Shown: positions 23,013-35,800, counted from the first letter of the stretch. The stretch: 64,000 bases of DNA from Siphonodentalium dalli (GCA_032622095.1 CP136061.1:175051692-175115691); one strand, 5' to 3'. Made by a program: numbers and translations. The notes: generated from the letters alone by a model not told the origin.

Positions 23013-23515
23013 TCTACTATATAATTTGAGACTTCGTATATATGTGTGTATATATGTATGTGGGTACTTCATGGAATCCAAAACGCGTGTACAGATTGAG
23101 CTCAAATTTCGTATGTAAGTGTAAAATCCCACCGACACGGCCGTGGTCGCGTTTTGGAGAAGCTCCGAGAACCGTCTCTCCAATCCCAAATCACCACAAT
23201 CGGCACTTCGGGGTTAATTGATATTCGCTCGCGATCCAAGAGGAGTAACTCTACATTTTTTTTATATCTGTATATGTATATTTTTATATCCATATTCACT
23301 TCAAACTGCTAAACCCGTTGAGCCCGTTCTCATATATACATTTCTTGTTACGGCTGAAAATCTTAGTCTATTTTCAATACATTCATATAAACAAGCTCTA
23401 AACTTACCCCCTCGATTCGTGCTAACTGACGCAGCTATATGGCTGCTAAAATTTAGTAAATTTACGAGGCAGTGCGATACGTCCCTGAATCTGACGGGAC
23501 TTCCATTGCCTTCTC

Positions 23516-23875
23516 CTTTGACCATCTCGTAAAGGTGGGGTGTCACTCCCAAGCCGTGAAAACCAACAACAACGACATTGTTGGCGAGAAAATAATTAGT
23601 TCAAATTACTAATGCTTGACCATCTCGTAAAGGTGGGGTGTCACTCCCAAGCCGTGAAAACCAACAACAACGACATTGTTGGCGAGAAAATAATTAGTTC
23701 AAACACTCCCAAGCCGTGAAAACCAACAACAACGACATTGTTGGCGAGAAAATAATTAGTTCAAATTACTAATGCTTGACCATCTCGTAAAGGTGGGGTG
23801 TCACTCCCAAGCCGTGAAAACAAACAACGACATTGTTGGCGAGAAAATAATTAGTTCAAATTACTAATGCTAATT
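23516..23875 (+). repeat. Local tandem array, about 98-bp unit
   Basis: Three to four copies of a unit beginning TTGACCATCTCGTAAAGG, through CACTCCCAAGCCGTGAAAAC, AACAACGACATTGTTGGCG and TAATTAGTTCAAATTACTAA. One copy is truncated (about 23704). Copies are nearly identical. Related single units occur in unit 1 near 9000-9200. Confidence 0.8.
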
Positions 23876-24047
23876 TTCTCTTTACAGCAATGTGAGAATC
23901 TTCGGGCAAGAATTTTCGGGTGGCCACCAAGCCCTGAATGCCAACAACAACGACATCGTTGGCATACCCTCTTGATTAAAAAGACAGAATTAACTCATTA
24001 AAAAATGCGTGTTGCCCCAAGCCGTGAATGACTATAAAGAGCGTCGT

Positions 24048-24383
24048 TTTCGCTATCTACTTATCTGTATGACGGGAGTCTGTAGCCTGTCGCTCGAAAT
24101 ATTATGCAGAGACATTTCACGACGGGAAGCGTTTGTTTTCAATTCAATGCAATGTTATCGCTCGAGCGTTGTCTGTCGTTCCTAGGAAGGGGGGATTTCT
24201 ACGGGTAAATTTTGTTTCGCTATCTACTTATCTGTATGACGGGAGTCTGTAGCCTGTCGCTCGAAATATTATGCAGAGACATTTCACGACGGGAAGCGTT
24301 TGTTTTCAATGCAATGCAACGTTATTGCTCGAGCGTTGTCTGTCGTTCCTAGGAAGGGGGGATTTCTACGGGTAAATTTTTCC
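24048..24383 (+). repeat. 168-bp tandem duplication
   Basis: A segment from CGCTATCTACTTATCTG through GACGGGAGTCTGTAGCC, CGACGGGAAGCGTTTG and GTCTGTCGTTCCTAGGAAG occurs twice in a row (24048-24215, 24216-24383) with very few differences. Confidence 0.8.
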
Positions 24384-25540
24384 GCCAGAAACAAAAAATT
24401 TAATTAACAAAATTTAAAAATAAAAAAACAATTCAGAAAAAAAAAATATTAAATTTAAAAAACATTAAATTCATATTAAAAAATAAACAAGAAATTCAAT
24501 TAATTGAGGAAAAACACCCACTGTCCCGAGTGGTATTGATAAGCTATTGGAGGGTCTTCCACTTCGCATGCAAAATAGCAAAATATTATTAATTGATGAC
24601 TGATGTACATGTACAGTACACACATAGTAATAACAATTAACGTTATGATTTGAAACTAACCATGATAGGATATTGACAGTAAGGGGTCATCTCAAAACTA
24701 CTATCGGGATCCCGATAGATATCCCGATAGGATTCCGATAACTCAAAACTATCTTCTAAATTTCCCGATAGATTCCGATAGAGCGGTCACCATTTCCCGA
24801 AAATATTCCGATACCGCATCTAAATATTCCGATAACTCGCTGATTTCCCGAAAATTTCCCGAAAACTTTCTGAAAGTAACGTAGCGTATTACCAACTTTC
24901 CGATAATTTACCCATTTATTTCAAGAACAATTAGGCCTATGTCTGTTTTGATAATCGACGAATCGAGCATGCTGTTTCCGGTCCTATTTGTTGTCATTAC
25001 TTTTGGATTCGTCCACCGCCTCCTTCGTAAGCATATTTTTATTGGGGTGGAAGCTTGTTTAAAAGAATTAAAACTCTACACGTTTCACGTTTTGATTCCA
25101 AGTTATTAAATTGTCCATTGAATTCTTTTTGCATATTATAGCACATATCTCATAGAAACGCTCTGAAGGAAACATAAAAAGAAATGGTTTCATACAGGTA
25201 GTATCCCTTCAACACTAGCAATAGACTGTTCCAAAATGAACGTGATAAAAAATTGAAATATATATTTGATAAAACTCTTTTGTCCCTAGAAATGTTCTCA
25301 AATAAAACTGCCATTTGATTTGATTTTTTCCCTCATTCATCACAAGATCATATGAATAATATTTTATTTTAATACACTGAGTGAGCAATTTTGAGAATTA
25401 AATAAAGTTTTGATCGAAAAGTTCGACAACATTTTCGATTTTCTCTTCAGTTACACGTCCCAACATCACGCCAATTCAGCCCAATATTGTTGGCACGGGG
25501 ATTGCCTGGATTAGTACCCAAATAAATTGTGTTGTTAAAG

Positions 25541-26660
25541 CGCATTGGCAAATACATAATCTTGAGTATAATCTCCACACTATAATCGAAAAATACAAAG
25601 GAATGGACACATGATTCAATCAAAATTGTTTATTTAAAAAACACTCCCGCTAAGAAACCCCCACTGATGACGTGCGCAAAAAATATGTACCTACAGTAAA
25701 CACGTGTTGTTGGAAATTGGGGCGCACAATGGGGACTCATTTTATCATGGCTATATCTATTACCCATTCGGTAATTCATAAATGACATTCATTGCAAATT
25801 CAAACAGAATATATCTTAGATTTAGTATTAGTATCAATTGACCATTTATCGAATGTTGTCATTGAACTTATTGATCAGCTGATGACGATGAAAAAATCTA
25901 GGAACCTTGTCGACGTCATAGCAGCAATGATCAAATACTGTAGCACAAATTTAATGTGCATCGGCCGTTTAGTTCTCTCGTTTGATTAATAACATTATTA
26001 TTCTGGGCGCATTGACAATTACATAATCTTGAGTATATTCTCCACAATGTAATCTAAAAATACAAAGGAATGGACACACGATTCAATCCAAATGGTTTAT
26101 TTAAAAAACACTCCCGCCAAAAAAGATCAAGAAACGCCCACTGATAACGAGCGCAGAAATTTTTACCTGCGAACACGTGGTGTTGGAATGTGGGGCGCAC
26201 AATGGGGACTGTCATCTATCATGCCTACAACTATAATAGCCATTCGGTAATAAATAAATGACATTCATTGCAAATTCAAACATAATATATCTTAGATTTA
26301 GTGTTAGTATCAATTGACCATTTATCGAGTGTTTCCATTGAACTTATTGATCAGCTGATGACGATGAAAACACATCGGAACCTTGCCGACGTCAGCGCAA
26401 CAATAATAAAATACTGAAAAGCACAAATGTGCATCGATCGGCCCGTTTTGTTCTCTTGTTTGATTAATAAAATTATTATTCTCCGCGCATTAACACTGCC
26501 AAATACTCAAGTAAATTGGCCATATCATGATGTGAAAAATCAAAGAAATGACATTGTATAACATTAGTTACTTTTATTTGAACACAAGAGTTCACGAGAC
26601 AAACGCGGCTATTTTTAAATTGAAAGTGCGCAAATCAATTCCGATTAGTGCTGCATTACC
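25541..26660. repeat. Tandem duplication (about 467-478 bp) inside the TAA element
   Basis: CGCATTGGCAAATACATAATC at 25541 restarts at 26008 and again, truncated, at 26486. Shared blocks include GGAATGGACACA, TTTATTTAAAAAACACTCCC, GGGGCGCACAATGGGGACT and TTGATCAGCTGATGACGATG. Copies are moderately diverged. The 65-codon plus-strand frame at 25792 is disrupted in the second copy, so coding is unlikely. Confidence 0.75.
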
Positions 26661-28289
26661 ACGAATTACTTATCGGAACTGTCTTGTCATTTTATATTGA
26701 ATATGATTGCTCAAAATTTCACTAAGAGAAAGCACTTTCTCGATCGTAAGATACAATGTAGGCACGAAAGAATTGTTTAATTTATTAATTGCACAAGATA
26801 TGTGCGGTGCGAATGTATTGACTGCAATGTCAAGGTCAAAAACCGGTGCGTTGTAAATTGAAGTAAACAAAAAAACACGTGCGTTGTAATCGATGGCACA
26901 ATGTTGACTAGTTTGGACTAATAATGCAGTCAATTGTAACTGAATTTACACGTAACTATCCAAGAGTTGATAGGCCACTTGATGATTTATTTTATGTTTC
27001 ATTTCACCACGTAGCCATGGCTTAAAACATTAATAAATCACCCAATTTCGTGATATGGTTTTCCCGACAGAGAAATTGAAACTGAAAGTCACATTGATCT
27101 GTTTATTACATTTATTGTTATAAAATATAAATATAAAACCTACTAAATATTCACCATACTATCATGCTTGGGGAGGGGGATTCACAACTCTGATTTTTTT
27201 TTTTACTCCCAGTCCCCATCCATACAGATGAACATAATTTCATAAATCAGGAGCCACATAACATTTAGTAATAATACATGTTTTTCCCCAAAAACTTTGA
27301 CGTCACCTGAAAGTTCTGTTGGCTGGAGGTAATATTACTGTTGGGTAAAGGGTTAATATCGAAAGTAAACTAAATAAAAGTTAGCAAGACATCTTTTTGA
27401 AAGAAAAAAATGACGAAATATAGGAGCAGGCCTACTACAAATAAATCGCATCGTGTTACCTTGACCTTGATGATGCAATCGTGAAATTCGACACTGTCAT
27501 CATAATTAGGCTATGTTCAACTTATCGAAATAATCAATGCAGCATTATAATTAGTAGTAATTACCGAAAACGAAATTAATGTAGAATATGAAAAGCAGCC
27601 CATGCACACATTTAATTGCCAGTTAAATGTTATGATTACTTCGCGTATTTATAACCTTTGCACTGCAGATTTGCATGGAATTTTCCATTCATATTTTCAC
27701 ACGCTCTTTATTTACCATATTACGATTCATGAAAAAGTATGGAATATTACTGCTAAATGTTGCTAAAACTTTACATGCACATCAGGACACCCCCCCCCCC
27801 CCCCAATATGTCATGTTTCGAATTTCTATAGCCTACTCTTGACTAAAGGGTAGAGAACCGAGTAGATATTCATGGCGTGCATGATCGATCTACTCCCCCC
27901 CCCCCCCCCCCGAAACTGCATGACCATGCAGAATGTAGGCATAACAGCAAAATTTCCTGCTTAGGCTAAAGTTAAACCCACTGTGGATATATTTTTTTCT
28001 TTCTACGGCTGTCTACTGGCGAGATTTGTTGTTTCCATGCATGTGCCGGTAAACAAAAATGCAATTGCCATGATTGCGTTATAAAGCACATCAAATGTTG
28101 CATGGACATCGCACATATTCCAATATAAATTTCGCCTAGGCTATGTATATTCGGAATATAGGCCTACGTGTACACAGGCCCGATATTTTTTTCAAGCTTG
28201 AGTTGTCCCATGTTTGAAATTGTTTTATAAATCCGTTCACTGTGTGAAATTTTTGAGACATATTACTCTGCAATGCCACGTGTGTTGTT

Positions 28290-28960
28290 CCCAGAAACGT
28301 AAATATTGATGACCCCAATTCCGGAAATCGGGCTAAAAATAGAACATACGACATCTCGTGTTAAGACTGCACTCGATTGTGCATGCATTAATTGTGTCGT
28401 CGGCGATTCGCGATTAAATACAAATCTTTTACATTTGCCATAATATATGTATTTCTTTATTTCCTCCATATTTAAAAGTCGGATGTATTTAAACATATTA
28501 CAAACACAATTAAGCTTTGAAGATAGTAGCCGCAACGCCGAAATCAATCTTAGAATTTAATCAATTGATGGATCTGTTCTATTTTTAGAATGTGAAAGTA
28601 GCCGCTTGCATTAAGGCCTACTATACATATTTGGGTGTGACCCCAATTCCTGGAATAGCGCTAAATATAGAATTTACGTCATCTCATATGAATACTGCCC
28701 AGAGATCTGCCAATTTATTTCCAAATCACACGATTAATTGTGAATTATGTGGTCGCAAATAAATACAAATCTCTTGCATTGACTATTCACCGCTTGGACT
28801 TTATAAATCGCCAAAACTATAGTAGGGGAGCAGCGCCGATTAGGCGTGGTATCTCTATATGTGTAGAACGACTGTATACATATTTGGGAATGGTCCCGAT
28901 TTTGCAGATTTCCCGGTGTGTGTGGGGTATTTATATTGTAGCCACCCCTGATCATCCCTG
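28290..28960. repeat. Diverged tandem repeat in the TAA element
   Basis: A block with GACCCCAATTCC, GGAAATCGGGCTAAA, ATAGAA, ACATCTCGTG and AATACAAATCT at about 28310-28440 is repeated with divergence at 28637-28780, and its beginning again near 28890. No coding content recognised. Confidence 0.55.
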
Positions 28961-29429
28961 TACAATAGCTCTACGACATGACCCCCCATGACATGACATG
29001 ACACATAAAATCCCGATAAAAGTCGGAGTAATCATGATACAGAACATTTCCGAGCCGGTGTTGTTTCCCGATAGTTTCCCCGATGACGTTATTCCGAAAA
29101 GAAACTAAACTCCGAAAGAATCCCGATAGACTATGTACATTTCCCGATAATAGTTTCGTCATTTCCCGATAAACGTTGCGTCATTTCCCGATAATTTCCC
29201 GATAAACCTTGCGTCATTTCCCGATAACTATCGGTATCCTATCGGGAAATCTATCGGGATCCCGATAGTAGTTTTGAGATGACCCCTAAGGTGGTTTTAA
29301 CTACTACGAGTGGTATTAGTAATAATAGTACCATTCTAGCATAATATATGTGTACATGATGTATGGGAAATATTAAAGGACAAAACAATAGTTACAATAC
29401 AATTAGAATTTTTTTTTTAATTAATCGCA

Positions 29430-29915
29430 AGAAGAGCTAATTGTGCTTAAGCACAATAAGGGAATCTCTATTGTGCTTAAGCGCAATAAGGATATATTTA
29501 ACTGTGCTTAAGCGCAATAATGGAATTTACAAATTGCGCTTATATAATAAAACCCAATAAGGAATCTCTTAATAAGGAATATATTATATATAGTACATAA
29601 ACTCCCTATAATTCAGGTGGTGTAGTCCATCTCCATGGTACAATGGGTGGAACAAATATAGGATTATTCTACTATTTGCACAAGGGTGATCTAATGAGAG
29701 ATATTAATTGCGCTTAAGTGCAATATTGATGTAATTTCGCTTACGTGTAATAAGGAATGTCTTATTACACTTAAGCGCAATAAGAATATTCCTTATTGCA
29801 CAGGAATATCACATTGTGCTTAAGCGCAATAAGGTATCTCTAACTGCGCTTAAGCACAATAACTGAAGGAATATTCTTATTGGGCTTGAGCTCAATTAGA
29901 GATTCCTTAAGTTAT
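29430..29915. repeat. Cluster of about ten TTAAGC-centred palindromes
   Basis: Around ten copies of ATTGCGCTTAAGCGCAAT or one-to-two-base variants (TGTGCTTAAGCACA and others) lie at about 29438, 29469, 29501, 29533 (degraded), 29707, 29735, 29763, 29811, 29841 and 29876. They are separated by about 10-15 bp of AGGAATCTCT/GGAATAT words, with a longer gap at 29555-29700. Each unit is self-complementary. Weak inverted ends TTAATCGCAA (29422) and TTGCAGTTAA (29917) may bound it. No coding content. Confidence 0.8.
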
Positions 29916-30357
29916 TGCAGTTAATCGAAATTGTCTATTAAATGTCAAGTTGGTTTCCCATAGAGATCATCAACGATGTCTATGCGCAAGGGACCTACGC
30001 CAGTCTTCTCTGTTGGGATTCCAATTGTTGGCTTATTAAATATGCACATATGCTTAAGATACAGTCGTGCGCGAAGCGTGCTCCCGTAGGTCGGGTTTTG
30101 TATCCCAGTGAATTAAAATATCATTGAAATAATCGGTCCCCCCCCCCCCCCCATCCAATAAACATCCATATATTGAATATACATGTTTTTGGAGCAGAAT
30201 TAGATAGTCCATATTGGACGCCATCATGGAATTTAATTTTTTTATTTAATTTGCACACATAGTTATTAGTTATGTGGATGGCGTTCTCATTAAACATCAC
30301 ACCCGTATATTGATTATGTGGATAGAGTTATCATTAAACCTCACATCCTTATATTGG

Positions 30358-30412
30358 TTACAGTAATGCCCAAAGTAATTGACCACTTAACCAGAGCAGA
30401 ATTATTTTCGTG
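30358..30412 (+). mobile_element. Fragment of a Tc1/mariner-like MITE
   Basis: ACAGTAATGCCC, then AAGTAATTGACC, CTTAACCAGAGCAGAATTAT matches one arm of the complete foldback MITE at 36970-37158. The opposite arm is missing. Confidence 0.65.
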
Positions 30413-30540
30413 GGTGAAAAACAAAAATAACTAAAAATATAATTAAACAAATGCAGCACAAGTGTCTTGGAACCTGTTGCAATTGCTTTTTCGAACAAAG
30501 CCATGGGACGAATGCCGCCAGTGGCGGGCTAACCTGCTAG

Positions 30541-31420
30541 TCTATACTATATATTTTGAGACTTCCGTATATATATGTGTGTGAGTGTGTACTTCATAGA
30601 ATCCAAAACGCGTGTACAGATTGAGCTCAAATTTCGTATGTAAGTGTAAAATCCCACCGACACGACCGTGGTCGCGTTTTGGAGAAGCTCAGAGCACCCG
30701 TTCTCCAATCTCTGTCACAAAAAACGGCACTGCGGTGGTTAAGACCTCAACGATCTTTATATTGACCTTATACGGAGGTTTTAACAATCAACGCTCTTTA
30801 TTGCAATGGACGTGGCTAAACGACTGACCCCATGCGTCCGATGCGGATTCCAATGGACGTGGCTAAACGACTGACCCCATGCGTCCGAAATACGGATGCG
30901 GACGAAATGCAATTATCTCGACTAAAAAGGCAGAATTGATCTAAGAGCTCGAAATATTATGCAGAGGGATTTCACGACGGGATTAATTGACTGTCCGCTC
31001 TGAAGTTTAGGACGGGGAGGACGGGTACCATGAATTAACTCATTGAAAAACAAAGAATGCGTTATCTCGGAAACGGGTGGAGCTATTGACTTGAAATTTG
31101 CTATGTGAATGTATCTTGCCCCGGATACAAATGTTATCGGGTCGCCGAGCCCGTGCGACGCCAGCTTCGCGCATGCGCAGACGAGATCTCGGAAACGGGT
31201 GGAGCTATCGACTTGAAATTTGGTATGTGAATGTATCTTGCCCCGGATACGAATTTTATCGGGTCGCCGAGCCCGTGCGACGCAAACTTCGCGCATGCGC
31301 AGACCAGATCTCGGAAACGGGTGGAGCTATCGACTTGAAATTTGGTTAAATTGAAAAAATGTCATGTTTCTGAAACAAAGCCATGAGACGAATGCCGCCA
31401 GTGGCGGGCTAACCTGCTAG
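30541..31420 (+). mobile_element. Helitron-like unit 9
   Basis: Starts TCTATACTATATATTTTGAG. It holds a 45-bp tandem duplication (GGACGTGGCTAAACGACTG at about 30804 and 30854), minisatellite copies at 31070-31345 and ends with the hairpin and CTGCTAG. No Rep/helicase. Confidence 0.8.
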
Positions 31421-32227
31421 TCTCTTCTATATATTTTGAGAACTCCTTGTATTCGAGAGATAGCCCACACCCTCCGGACCTCAATGATATGATCGTGAAT
31501 GAGTATTGATATACCCCACTAAACTTTGACAAACACCAGTAATGGTGTGTAGATCATTTACATATCTCTCCTATATATTTTGATACAATCTATCTAATTT
31601 ACATATCTCTCTTATATATTTATGTTTGTGTGTGTGTTGTACTTCATACAAATCTACGATTCTCGACCGATCGGGACGAAACTTGGTACGTGTGTGTAGT
31701 TTGACCAGGCGGTGGTCGTTGTCGTATTGGCGAGCCCGTGCGACGCCCGTGCAGCGCATGCGCAGACGAGATCTCGGAAACGGGTGGAGCTATCGACTTG
31801 AAATTTGCTATGTGAATGTATCTTGCGCCGGGTACAAATTGTATCGGGTCGCCGAGCCCGTGCGACGCCCGTGCAGCGCATGCGCAGATGAGATCTCGGA
31901 AACGGGTGGAGCTATCGACTTGAAATTTGCTATGTGAATGTATCTTGCGCCGGGTACAAATTTTATCGGGTCGCCGAGCCCGTGCGACGCCCGTGCAGCG
32001 CATGCGCAGACGAGATCTCGGAAACGGGTAGAGCTATCGACTTGAAATTTGGCATGTGAATGTATCTTGCGCCGAGTACAAATTTTCATGCGCAGACCAG
32101 ATCTCGGAAACTGGTGGAGCTACCGGGTACAAATTTTTCTTATTGAAACGCGTGGAGCTAAAAATTAAAAATATATATAAAAATGTCATGTTTCGGACAA
32201 GCCGCCGGTGGCGGGCTAACCTGCTAG
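31421..32227 (+). mobile_element. Helitron-like unit 10
   Basis: Starts TCTCTTCTATATATTTTGAG, with two more related starts (TCTCTCCTATATATTTTG near 31564 and TCTCTCTTATATATTTATG near 31605) close behind, suggesting nested or restarted ends. About three 122-bp minisatellite copies follow (starts at 31848 and 31970 are 122 bp apart). The end is CCGCC-GGT-GGCGG and CTGCTAG at 32227. Confidence 0.76.
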
Positions 32228-32873
32228 TCTACTATATATTTTGAGAACTACGTATATATATTTGTACTTTATAGAATTAAAAACGGCTGCACCGATCGAG
32301 ACTAAACTTCCCATCTAATTGTAAAAACCCACGGGAATGGTCGTCGCGCCGTTTTGGAGAAGCTCAGAGCACCCGTTCTCCACTCCCAGTCACAAAAAAC
32401 GGCACTGTGGGGTTAATCGCGTTGATAGTTAGAGCGTTCGTATCTGCAGTGTCGTTGATAAAGAGCGTATGCGTGTAATGTGATTCTTACGCCTGGGTCC
32501 ACACGTGAGCGGGACTGTATCCAGACATGAGCGTGTTGTGTGATTCTTACGTACTTAGGGCTTCCTAGGAACGGGGGAGATTTTCATCGGGTCAGTATTT
32601 CCGCCCGAGGTGTTCTTCACCTTGAAACGGGTACCCACAAATGATATATATATATATGTGTGTCCTTTATAGACTCGAACCGATTGAGCTCAAACTTGCT
32701 ACCTAAGGGAAGTGTCATGGACGGGTTAAATTGTGACCCTGACCTGACCTTGACCTTGAAAATGATCAATACACGGTCAAATCGGGTAAAATAAAAAAAT
32801 AAAAAATAAAATAAAAAAATAAAAAATTGTCATGTTTCTGACGATTGCCGCCAGTGGCGGGCTAACCTGCTAG
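32228..32873 (+). mobile_element. Helitron-like unit 11, last of the array
   Basis: A 646-bp unit with clean start TCTACTATATATTTTGAG, GATCGAGACTAAACTTC, the AACGGGGGAGATTTTCATCG word, A-rich tract, hairpin and CTGCTAG. It is followed by TATATTA, which leaves the array. The first base after the end is T, as expected for Helitron insertion between A and T. Confidence 0.83.
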
Positions 32874-35800
32874 TATATTACAAATATAAGTTACAACATC
32901 ACAAATCAAATGTGACACATTTTCCGTTTGCACATTATACAATAAAAATGTTTTTCATTTTATTTTGATTTTCCAACAATTTATTAGTGGTGATTTTTTT
33001 TAGACAAACATTTGCTTATTTTTTTACCAAATTATTCGACTGAAATGGCCATCAGTTGCAAATGATCCAACCTTAGAGGCGTGTCAAATTTAGAAAATGT
33101 CCAATAATTGGAAATCTTAAGGCAAGTCTGGATGCTAAACAGTTAAACAGCTATCTAATTTAACTGAATCAAATCGGGGTGACAGCATGACACCAGATAA
33201 GATCTAACTTAAATGCTGAGCGAATTAGAACCTATACGACAACAAGTTGCTTGTATTGAATAATTTAATCCAGAAAATGAAAACTGAATAGCTGCATATC
33301 CGAATAGATGTATATCTTACCCGGTGAAGTATAAACATTCTATTGTTATCGCTAATGGGCTAAAGCGAATAGGACCTTATCCGGCTAATGTATAAACACC
33401 CCCTTAGACACCCAGTCTAAAACCAATCAGCAAAATGTGAAGGCTGAACACAAATTGTATTTTTATAGATACACGGGTGTGTCATGCAGGTATGTATTCA
33501 GGTACGAGAACAGAGATTGCAAAGATGACACTGCGAAGACATAATTCAGGTCACACTGTCCAATGGGACCGACCGATAATGTATGGACCCGTATCATAAA
33601 CCAATCATACGCCAGAGGGGCATGATATATTTGGTCTATTGTAAAAACTTGATCTATATTCATATGATATTGTTGAGTTTTCGTTTAAAAGTCTCCAACT
33701 GGTCTGTTACTACATGTATACCATGCAGTAACATAATTCGGTGATTCAGTGAGGTGACATTATATAAAGTAAATGGGAAAAATGTTAATCATAGTCTCAT
33801 TGTGTATGCATGTGCTAGACACATTAGTCATTGGCATGTAGTGTACATTTACACCAAGGGCTTAAGTTAGTATGCATCTGGATGCACGTATACGTAATCT
33901 GTATAGATTTCATTCCTTTCATGTAATGTTTTCTTGGTTACGTTATCAGCACATGAACACGTGGTTTTCATAATCAATTAAAAACATGTGGGCATGATGG
34001 TACGACTTTATAATTAATACCTGTGACAAGCTTTACATTGGATCTCATCACCTGTAGGTGCATGGTCTGCTACCTTCAAGGTTTAGGGGAGGTTTATATT
34101 AGAAACACCTTGTGGATCATAATTAGCATCGATCGCTGGTGTCAATGATATACATTGGTAGACTTCGTTCTGATCGAAACGAGGGCAATTATTTTCTAAT
34201 CACAGGCAATTATTTTCAAATAGAACCCAGCTTTGTTGATATGCGATCTACACAAATACGGGATAGCCAGTTTAAAATCTGTTTCTGTACAGTTTTATTC
34301 AGCGATTGTTTTCCAAGTCGGTTCCATTAAGGAAACAGAACGAGCATTGAAAATCGCAGGCGACTTCCAACCAAAATGATCGTGTGAATGTCGCGCAAAC
34401 AGAGTTCGGAGGGTCCTATGCTGGACTACCCAAACTTTAACCTCTTTGGCGAAAAGTTCGGAAGAGCGCGTTCCATTTGATGTGTCTCAATATCGGGAGG
34501 CAGAAATCAGAAACCAACTAGTTATATAAAAACCCTATAGTCTGTTTCATATTATCACACTGTCCGATGTGTAGTAGAATGATTTGTTGCAACGGCATGG
34601 TCGGGGTCTAAGACTAATTTCAAAACGAAGTTTCTTAAACCCTTGCATCTGGTACCAGTTGTGTATACAGGTATATGTGAAAAGGGGTTACCTCATTTTG
34701 ATTAAATTCACTTATTAAATATAAAGGCATTTTTGAATTATTGTATTAAAAATTTATTTAGAAATCTGAAATCTTCTGCAAAAACTAATTCCAACAACAG
34801 TTGTGATTTTTTGGTTTTACAGCAGAGTTGGCATGGTCTAAAAATGGAATGCAACCGGAACATATTCGAAATGAAAGAATATTACACTGAGTTAGTTGAA
34901 AGGAAATCGAGAACAGTAAATTATATTTCTGTTCTTCACACATGGTCGTCGGGAGAATATGGTCGACAGAAGAGTTCTTTTTGAATGAATTCTTTCACTC
35001 AATTTTCGTTTATGGAATATGGACATTCATTACATGTGGTCAAATCAGATCCTTGCATTATTCCTTCCTGAAGACAACATGTATTATAACCTAAACACCT
35101 ACATGTGACTCTGAAGATAGGGCAGGGTGAGATATATATACAGGTACTTGACTGGGATTTTTTGAATCCTCCTATCATGTAAGGCCTACATGTGACTTAA
35201 ATTGTCTATCGGTCCATGACTGAGAATCATCCAACAAAATGCTTGAAGGAATACTCTCAATATAAATGTTTGTCATACACAATCGCATTTAGATATTTGG
35301 GACAGGATAGGGTCACATGCATATTAATAGTATATGATATCCTCTACTCTGCCACCAGTAGTGGGCAAACCTGTGTGGCAACAGCCATTTATACTCAAAA
35401 ATTGATTAAAGGTGTATTCAATTAAAGCTTATTCCAGCATGGAATTCGCCAACATTATTGAGAATGTTAGAACGACACCGGAAACGGAACGATGCAAGTT
35501 TAGTAGCGCTAAGTGATATATTCTGAACGATATATTGAATATATCGTTTTATTTATTGATAAAATTACAACTTGATAAATCAAATTTTAAAATTTTTGCA
35601 CATATCTGTATCTATTACCTACAGCACTGTGCTGTAACAGCAAACACAAATTTCATCAGCATTATTCAGGAATTGGACATGCGTGACATGCAGACTTTGT
35701 AGCAATTGACATTATTTACTACATATTGATTGGTGTGTACATATAAACCTAACATGCACTGCCATTAAGAGATTTTCCGGCCTAAATATAGACAGCACCT

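Larger units (their letters stand above)
24683..29286. mobile_element. 4.6-kb inverted-repeat element, TAA target duplication
   Basis: The terminal inverted repeat begins GGGGTCATCTCAAAACTACT and runs into ATCGGGATCCCGATAG, mirrored at 29250-29286. TAA flanks both ends (24680-24682, 29287-29289), the 3-bp TWA duplication usual for PIF/Harbinger. Both subterminal zones (24715-24910 and 29005-29250) are packed with TTTCCCGATA words. The interior has a 467-bp tandem duplication, C runs of 14 to 19 bp and no recognisable transposase. PIF/Harbinger affinity is inferred from target duplication size only. Confidence 0.75.
23013..30540 (+). mobile_element. Helitron-like unit 8 carrying nested elements
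   Basis: Starts TCTACTATATAATTTGAGAC. Its 5' part resembles unit 1 (ATTCGCTCGCGATCCAAGAG, then CTAAACCCGTTGAGCC). It contains two local tandem arrays, the 4.6-kb TAA-flanked element (24683-29286), the palindrome cluster (29430-29915) and a MITE fragment (30358-30412). The 3' end is the standard hairpin and CTGCTAG at 30540. Because of the long interior, that this start and this end belong to one insertion is an inference. Confidence 0.6.

Noticed and set aside
29430-29915. CRISPR array
   Set aside because: Units are palindromes with irregular short spacers of related sequence in a eukaryotic setting; no cas genes.
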